A stretch of DNA of 5,656 bases from an uncultured Clostridium sp. (GTDB lineage: Bacteria > Bacillota > Clostridia > Lachnospirales > Lachnospiraceae): positions 1-5,656 of the forward strand of contig CANRXD010000132.1 of NCBI GenBank assembly GCA_947643685.1. The letters run 5' to 3'. The notes under the pieces are model-generated. The model was given only the letters and a program-made list of their open reading frames with translations, searched no databases and was not told the DNA's origin. Of the stretch, positions 1 through 3,868 are shown piece by piece (the first letter of the stretch is position 1; each line of letters starts with the position of its first letter). Position numbers and translations under genes: made by a program.

Positions 1-6
1 CCGGCG

Positions 7-35
7 CTTCTTGTCCGCGGTACGCGGGCAAGAAG
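7..35 (+). repeat. GC-rich inverted repeat / hairpin downstream of the B6 kinase gene
   Basis: The arms CTTCTTG (7-13) and CAAGAAG (29-35) are exactly complementary, as are the inner arms CCGCG (15-19) and CGCGG (23-27), around a 3-nt loop. Positions 14 and 28 would form a U-G wobble in plus-strand RNA, giving a 13-bp stem; in minus-strand RNA they would be a C-A mismatch. It begins 17 nt past the stop codon of the minus-strand kinase gene. No run of T follows on the plus strand, and only six bases remain on the minus side before the window ends, so I cannot call it an intrinsic terminator. It may be a terminator-like structure, an extragenic palindrome, or part of a larger element outside the window. 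The inverted repeat is certain; its role is not. Confidence 0.6.
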
Positions 36-51
36 ATGCAGGGCTGAACTG

Positions 52-885
52 TTACGACAGCTTGCCAAGGATTTCCTCAAAGCATACCCCGTTGGCATGG
101 GGAATCTCAAGTTCGTCTGACTTTATGATACACTCTTTTACAAACCGGGACGCCTGCCTGGCAGAAGCCTTCAGCGACTTCCCATTCAACACGGCTCCGG
201 CCAGCACGGAAGAAAACACATCCCCGGTTCCCGGCCTCTGGCCGCCTCCGCTTTTCACTTTTACAAATTCAGCCTCTTTCGCGCCCTGGTCCAAAACCAC
301 GTTTGTGTAAAAATTTCCCTCCCGCACTCCGGTAATCACCACAGATTTTGCCCCCATGTTCTGTAACATCATGGCTCTGTCCAAAAGCTCTTTTCTGGTC
401 CAGCCATTTTCCTTATAGGGAGTATCCGTGAGAATGCAGGCTTCTGTCACATTGGGAGTCACCACATCCGCCAGAACCACCAGCTTTTTTATCTCCTCAC
501 ACATTTCTTTTGTGTAGGTGGCATAAAGGATTCCATGATCTCCCATAACCGGATCCACAAACACCTTTGTGTTTTCTCTGCGAAACATCTCAACCAGATC
601 AGCCACAATGGCGATCTGCTTTGCGGAACCCAGAAAGCCTGTGGAAATTCCATCAAAGGTAAGCCCCAGCTCCTGCCATTTCCCTGCGTAGGCCCGCATT
701 TTATCGGTGTAATCATCAAAGAAATAAACGGGAAATTCCGTATGATTAGAAAGAATGGCCGTGGGAACCGGACAGCACTGGATTCCCATGGCCGACAAAA
801 CGGGAATGGCCACCGTCAGAGAACAGCGGCCATATCCTGACAAATCATTGATTACTGCGATTTTTTTCTGCGTAAATGTCTGCAT
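52..885 (-). CDS. pdxK: pyridoxal/pyridoxamine kinase (vitamin B6 salvage kinase)
   Basis: This cytoplasmic 277-residue protein is a ribokinase-fold enzyme that should use ATP to phosphorylate the 5'-hydroxymethyl group of pyridoxal, pyridoxamine or pyridoxine, the trapping step of B6 salvage. Visible landmarks are SNHTEFP at residues 46-52 (substrate-side motif of pyridoxal kinases), DPVMGD at 111-116, TPNVTEA at 143-149, and the anion-hole motif GTGD at 219-222 with the presumed catalytic base Asp222. The SNHT motif and the N-terminus resemble PdxY/PdxK-type kinases rather than ThiD, which usually opens with a GSDxSGGAG-like motif. Length is normal. The ATG is preceded by GAGG with about 8 nt spacing, inside the end of the upstream transporter gene. 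That gene's TAA lies 2 nt before this ATG, so coupled translation is likely. Confidence in family is high; substrate preference among B6 vitamers, or side activity on hydroxymethylpyrimidine, cannot be read from sequence. Confidence 0.9.
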   Translation of the reverse strand: MQTFTQKKIAVINDLSGYGRCSLTVAIPVLSAMGIQCCPVPTAILSNHTEFPVYFFDDYTDKMRAYAGKWQELGLTFDGISTGFLGSAKQIAIVADLVEMFRRENTKVFVDPVMGDHGILYATYTKEMCEEIKKLVVLADVVTPNVTEACILTDTPYKENGWTRKELLDRAMMLQNMGAKSVVITGVREGNFYTNVVLDQGAKEAEFVKVKSGGGQRPGTGDVFSSVLAGAVLNGKSLKASARQASRFVKECIIKSDELEIPHANGVCFEEILGKLS

Positions 886-887
886 TT

Positions 888-1490
888 TTAATCCTCTTCC
901 TTTCCCACAGGAAGCAGATATCCTGCCATTTTAAGGGCCGGGCGCAGCGCCATATAAAGGGTCACAGCAATAACGGAGTTGATCACCGCATTGATAATGG
1001 TAGAATATGTGGTGACGGCCAGTAATGCTTTAATAGCAGATGCCGCCTTATCCGCATTGGGGAATAACAGAGTATACCATACATATTTTAATGCAGGCTC
1101 AAATACACAGTTAAAACCGAGACCGCAGACAGCGGAAATTATGGACCATTTAAGAATATATCCCTGAGGGTGGTCTTTGGAGAGTTTCGCGATTTTATGA
1201 GCTACAAATCCTGCTACCAGGCCAATCATAAGCTTTGTAAGAAAGGTCCTTGGGGCGGAAGCCGCATAACCGCCCGTAATATCGGCGATGGAAAGGCCTA
1301 CCGCGCCGGAAAGACCTCCGTATACGCCGCCCAGTAAATAGGCCGCCATCACCACAAAGGCATTTCCAATATGAATCTTTGTTCCACTGGCGGATATGGC
1401 CGGGAATACAGCATAACCGATATAACAAAGGGCCGCCATTAAGCCCGCCTGAATTATTTTCTGTAATTGTTCCTTCTTCTGTCTTACCAT
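888..1490 (-). CDS. ECF transporter S component, probably for vitamin B6 (PdxU-like)
   Basis: This is an integral membrane substrate-binding subunit (S component) of an energy-coupling factor vitamin transporter. With the chosen start it has 200 residues, normal for the family, and about six hydrophobic segments: roughly 10-33, 40-60, 60-75, 85-105, 115-145 and 155-185. The first helix carries the AxxxA pattern (AGLMA, 15-19) known to contact EcfT in S components. The GNAFVVMAAYLLGG stretch, followed by the GLSIADITGGY and APRTF region, fits the ECF riboflavin-type S-component family. The open frame extends 30 codons upstream to an ATG at 1580, but I chose the ATG at 1490 because AGGGGG lies 8 nt before it, while the ATG at 1580 has no Shine-Dalgarno. 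No EcfA or EcfT gene is in the window, implying a shared (group II) module. Substrate is inferred from the B6 kinase 2 nt downstream; the nearby thiN makes a thiamine precursor such as hydroxymethylpyrimidine an alternative. Confidence 0.85.
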   Translation of the reverse strand: MVRQKKEQLQKIIQAGLMAALCYIGYAVFPAISASGTKIHIGNAFVVMAAYLLGGVYGGLSGAVGLSIADITGGYAASAPRTFLTKLMIGLVAGFVAHKIAKLSKDHPQGYILKWSIISAVCGLGFNCVFEPALKYVWYTLLFPNADKAASAIKALLAVTTYSTIINAVINSVIAVTLYMALRPALKMAGYLLPVGKEED

Positions 1491-1498
1491 AATAATAT

Positions 1499-1504
1499 CC
1501 CCCT
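1499..1504 (-). promoter_or_regulatory. ribosome-binding site deciding the transporter start
   Basis: AGGGGG stands 8 nt before the ATG at 1490, good Shine-Dalgarno spacing. It argues for the 200-residue protein over the 230-residue reading that begins at 1580. The same bases are those that the upstream CCACCTGCAT could mask. Confidence 0.75.
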
Positions 1505-1522
1505 GCATAAAAATATTCGCAG

Positions 1523-1545
1523 CCGTTCGGATCCCCTCCAAACGG
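1523..1545 (-). other. stable hairpin in the transporter leader
   Basis: On the minus strand CCGTTTGG (1545-1538) pairs with CCGAACGG (1530-1523), an 8-bp stem with one G-U wobble and loop AGGGGAT. The 5' arm and loop together contain GGAGGGG (1539-1533), a Shine-Dalgarno-like sequence with no ATG, GTG or TTG at a suitable distance, so it is an orphan. The inverted repeat is seen directly; formation in vivo and any function are inferred. Confidence 0.5.
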
Positions 1546-1570
1546 TTACCGTACCAGTATTCTGTGAGTA

Positions 1571-1599
1571 ATAGTATCATGCAGGTGGATTGTTCTAAA
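1571..1599 (-). promoter_or_regulatory. weak candidate sigma-A promoter for the transporter–kinase pair
   Basis: A possible -35 box TTTAGA (1599-1594, 4 of 6 matches) is separated by 17 nt from a possible -10 box TACTAT (1576-1571, 4 of 6), which carries the extended -10 dinucleotide TG one base upstream. Transcription from it would start near 1564 and would leave out the CCACCTGCAT arm that can mask the Shine-Dalgarno, unlike read-through from thiN. Matches this weak arise by chance, so this is tentative. Confidence 0.25.
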
Positions 1600-1641
1600 T
1601 ATCCAGTTCAATATTTTTCACGCAGTCCAGTTTTTTAACCG

Positions 1642-2325
1642 TCAGTCCCTGGATTCCACACAGATCAGAATCCCCTGCCGGAAGGTAATTTCCGCCCTCT
1701 CCTCCACCACCTCATTGCTGACGCAGAGGCTGGGATTTTCCAGAATGGAAATATCCTTTTCAAACAGGGGGTATTTAAATCCCGTAAGCGTAATCCCCTT
1801 TACGGTTTCCGTAAGGGGAAGAAAAGACATGTAGGTTCCATACAGGGAATCTTTAAAAAATTCTTTACGTTTCTCAAACTCGGAATCAAGCAAAAAGATT
1901 TTATTTTTCCTGTCGAATATATGAACCTGCAGACCACGTTTCTTTCCCTGTGCCATAAGATGAATGTTGGAAATTTCATGATCCAGCCGTCCTCCGGTGG
2001 CTCCCAGAATATCCACCTCGGCGCATCCTGCCAGAAGAGCATCCTGCAGGGCAAGCTCCGTATCTGTCTCATCTTTTTCTGCCTTTCGGATATCCATGGA
2101 CAATCCGGTCTTTGCCTGATATTTTAAAATCTGCTCTTTTCCAAAGGTATCAAAATCTCCCACCAGAAGATCCGGGCGGAGAGAAAGAGACATACATGCC
2201 CCGACTCCGGCATCCACGGCAATGATAAAATCGTAAGACCTTTCCCCGATAAATGAGGCGGCAAATTCCAGATCCAGAGGACCGCCGGATACCATAAGAC
2301 ATCGTTTCATTTTATCTTTTTTCAT
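1642..2325 (-). CDS. thiN: thiamine pyrophosphokinase
   Basis: This cytoplasmic enzyme transfers pyrophosphate from ATP to thiamine, giving thiamine pyrophosphate directly (thiamine salvage). Visible family motifs, numbered from the chosen start, are VDAG at 37-40, PDLLVGDFD at 51-59 with metal- and phosphate-binding acids, EKDETDTELAL at 83-93, GATGGRLDH at 108-116, and SNEV at 203-206 in the C-terminal thiamine-binding beta domain. At 227 residues it is of normal length. The start is uncertain: a TTG at 2334, an ATG at 2325 and an ATG at 2310 are all in frame. GGAG (2332-2329) lies only 3 nt before the 2325 ATG, and would be part of the coding region if TTG were used. The 2310 ATG follows the rpe stop by one base (TAA-A-ATG) and could be used by re-initiation. 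The gene therefore overlaps rpe slightly or abuts it. Its place after rpe is that of yloS (thiN) in B. subtilis. Confidence 0.92.
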   Translation of the reverse strand: MKKDKMKRCLMVSGGPLDLEFAASFIGERSYDFIIAVDAGVGACMSLSLRPDLLVGDFDTFGKEQILKYQAKTGLSMDIRKAEKDETDTELALQDALLAGCAEVDILGATGGRLDHEISNIHLMAQGKKRGLQVHIFDRKNKIFLLDSEFEKRKEFFKDSLYGTYMSFLPLTETVKGITLTGFKYPLFEKDISILENPSLCVSNEVVEERAEITFRQGILICVESRD

Positions 2326-2977
2326 ATTCTCCAAAAATTCTTAAAAATTCCCTGGTATTTTCTGCCGGGTCATTTTTAAATACCGCGGAACCTGCCACAA
2401 TCACATTGGCTCCGGCATCCAGCACCTGCCGCACATTGGAGGCAGAAACTCCTCCATCCACCTGAATGTCCGTATAAAGTCCGGCTTCGTTCAACATGCC
2501 TCTCAGCTTTTTTATCTTTTCCAGCGTATAGGGAATAAACTTCTGTCCGCCAAACCCCGGATTTACCGACATAATAAGAAACATATCCGCCTCTTTTAAA
2601 ATACAGGAAAGGGTTTCCACCGGAGTTGCCGGATTTACAGCCACTCCGGCCTTAAGGCCGCATTCTTTAATCTGGTTTACGGTCCTGTCCAGATGACGGC
2701 AGGCCTCCTGGTGCACACAGATCAGATCTGCTCCGGCCTTTTTCATATCGGACACATAACGGCCCGGCTCCTCCACCATCATATGAACATCAAATACCCG
2801 GTCTGTAACAGGCCTTAGCTTTTCAATTACCGGCATTCCAAAAGAAATGCTGGGGACAAAGGCCCCGTCCATCACATCCAGATGAATATACTGTGCCCCT
2901 GCATCGGCCACAGTCTTTACCTGCTCTCCCAGTCTGGCAAAATCGGCTGCCAGAACGGATGGCGCTAAGATATACAT
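2312..2977 (-). CDS. rpe: ribulose-phosphate 3-epimerase
   Basis: This TIM-barrel enzyme interconverts D-ribulose 5-phosphate and D-xylulose 5-phosphate in the pentose phosphate pathway. The full 221-residue length is present. Expected metal ligands are all visible: His32 and Asp34 in the HLDVMDG motif, His65 in DVHMMVE, and Asp174 in QVDGGV; Asp34 and Asp174 are also the usual catalytic acid/base pair. SVNPGFGGQKF at 137-147 (phosphate-closing loop) and VAGSAVF at 194-200 (phosphate site) complete the signature. Its ATG is 1 nt past the rsgA stop; AGGAG (2990-2986), 8 nt upstream, sits inside the last codons of rsgA, so translational coupling is likely. ThiN, the next gene, supplies the cofactor for transketolase, which uses the xylulose 5-phosphate product. 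No anomaly seen. Confidence 0.97.
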   Translation of the reverse strand: MYILAPSVLAADFARLGEQVKTVADAGAQYIHLDVMDGAFVPSISFGMPVIEKLRPVTDRVFDVHMMVEEPGRYVSDMKKAGADLICVHQEACRHLDRTVNQIKECGLKAGVAVNPATPVETLSCILKEADMFLIMSVNPGFGGQKFIPYTLEKIKKLRGMLNEAGLYTDIQVDGGVSASNVRQVLDAGANVIVAGSAVFKNDPAENTREFLRIFGEYEKR

Positions 2978-2978
2978 A

Positions 2979-3857
2979 TCAGTATCTCCTTTTACTCTTC
3001 AGTTCTTCATAAATCAGCCGGTAATTCTCATACCGGGATTTTGCGATTTTTCCTTCCTTTACCGCCGCCTTTATGCCGCACTCCCGCTCTCCCATATGGA
3101 CACAGCCGGGAAACCTGCATTCTGACACAAAGGGTTCAAATTCCGGGAAACAGAAAGAAAGCTCTTCTGGCTTCCCTTCCTCCACATAGATAGAGCTAAA
3201 GCCCGGCGTATCCATCATAAAGGTGTCCTGCTCCACAAAAAACAGTTCCGAATGTCTCGTGGTATGGCGGCCTCTTCTGATTTTTTCGCTTATGGCTCCC
3301 GTTTCCATTTCAGCCTCCGGCTGAATCATATTGGTCAGTGAAGATTTTCCCACGCCGGAAGGCCCGGCCAGAACTGTGGTCTTTCCTCTCAGAGAGTCTC
3401 TTATTTCCAAAAGTCCCTCTCCTGACCTGGCATCCGTAAAATACACCGGATATCCCGCAGCCTCATAAATGGTACAAAGAGCTGCCATTTTTTCTTCCGT
3501 TCCCAGATCTTTCTTGTTAAAACAGACAACTGCCGGAATTTTCTGCATTTCCATAGTGAGTAAAAAGCGGTCCAGAAGATTTAAGTTTGGATCCGGGTCC
3601 GCAACGGCAAAGACGACCAAAGCCTGATCAATATTTGCCACCGCAGGCCGGATCAGCTGGTTTTTCCGGTCCTGAATATCCACGATATTTCCGGTCCGTT
3701 CCTTTTCATCCAATATTGTAAATTCCACATCATCTCCCACCAGAGGCTTCATTTTCCTGTTGCGGAAAATGCCCCTGGCCCTGCATTCATATACTTTGGA
3801 GACCCCGTCATGGACATAATAAAATCCGGCGATTCCTTTCATGATTTTTCCTGTCAT
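2979..3857 (-). CDS. rsgA: ribosome small-subunit-dependent GTPase A
   Basis: RsgA (also YjeQ, YloQ or CpgA) is a cytoplasmic GTPase that binds the 30S subunit late in assembly and checks the decoding region; ribosome binding stimulates its hydrolysis. The 292-residue protein shows the diagnostic circular permutation: an N-terminal OB-fold (about 1-70), then the G4 motif NKKD (114-117) before the G1 P-loop GPSGVGKSS (165-173), the G2 region GRHTT (196-200), and G3 DTPGF (216-220). The C-terminal zinc site is intact as Cys247, Cys252, His254 and Cys260, followed by a basic helical tail. The ATG at 3857 has AGGA with 5 nt spacing and gives the usual N-terminus (MTGKIMKGIAGFYYV); an inner ATG six codons in is less likely. 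It starts 11 nt after the kinase stop. In B. subtilis the kinase PrkC phosphorylates this GTPase, so adjacency may be functional here too. Confidence 0.97.
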   Translation of the reverse strand: MTGKIMKGIAGFYYVHDGVSKVYECRARGIFRNRKMKPLVGDDVEFTILDEKERTGNIVDIQDRKNQLIRPAVANIDQALVVFAVADPDPNLNLLDRFLLTMEMQKIPAVVCFNKKDLGTEEKMAALCTIYEAAGYPVYFTDARSGEGLLEIRDSLRGKTTVLAGPSGVGKSSLTNMIQPEAEMETGAISEKIRRGRHTTRHSELFFVEQDTFMMDTPGFSSIYVEEGKPEELSFCFPEFEPFVSECRFPGCVHMGERECGIKAAVKEGKIAKSRYENYRLIYEELKSKRRY

Positions 3858-3868
3858 CTGGTTCCTGC

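Larger units (their letters stand above)
1491..1641 (-). promoter_or_regulatory. 151-nt leader between thiN and the transporter gene, with possible RNA switch
   Basis: This is the only sizeable intergenic gap in an otherwise packed gene run. Reading the minus strand, it contains CCACCTGCAT (1588-1579), which can pair with ATGCAGGGGG (1508-1499) over ten positions with one mismatch, covering the Shine-Dalgarno of the transporter gene. Between these arms sits a stable 8-bp hairpin (1545-1523). A competing short pairing, CTGC (1522-1519) with GCAG (1506-1503), uses part of the same Shine-Dalgarno arm. No TPP riboswitch core (CUGAGA with ACCUGAUCUGG) is visible, and no intrinsic terminator with a T-run follows thiN, so read-through from thiN is possible. 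Regulation by RNA structure is an inference from base complementarity alone. Confidence 0.4.

Noticed and set aside
11..310. 99-codon plus-strand open frame at the left end
   Set aside because: It is almost entirely antisense to the well-supported B6 kinase gene and its translation matches no family I recognise.
1491..1580. N-terminal 30-residue extension of the S component starting at ATG 1580
   Set aside because: The ATG at 1580 has no Shine-Dalgarno, and the added residues do not look like the start of an S component. The ATG at 1490 has a well-placed AGGGGG and gives the normal family length.
1602..1632. AACTGGA direct repeat 24 nt apart downstream of thiN
   Set aside because: Only 7 bp, two copies, no palindromy; within chance expectation and no terminator or binding site I can tie to it.
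1491..1641. TPP riboswitch in front of the transporter gene, suggested by the thiN neighbour
   Set aside because: Neither the CUGAGA nor the ACCUGAUCUGG-type conserved core is present on the minus strand, and the space is small for a full TPP element plus expression platform.
1614..1642. Second promoter-like pair, TTAAAA and AATATT with 17-nt spacing, just after thiN
   Set aside because: Four of six matches in each box with no extended -10; AT-rich sequence after a stop codon gives this by chance, and the other candidate is better.
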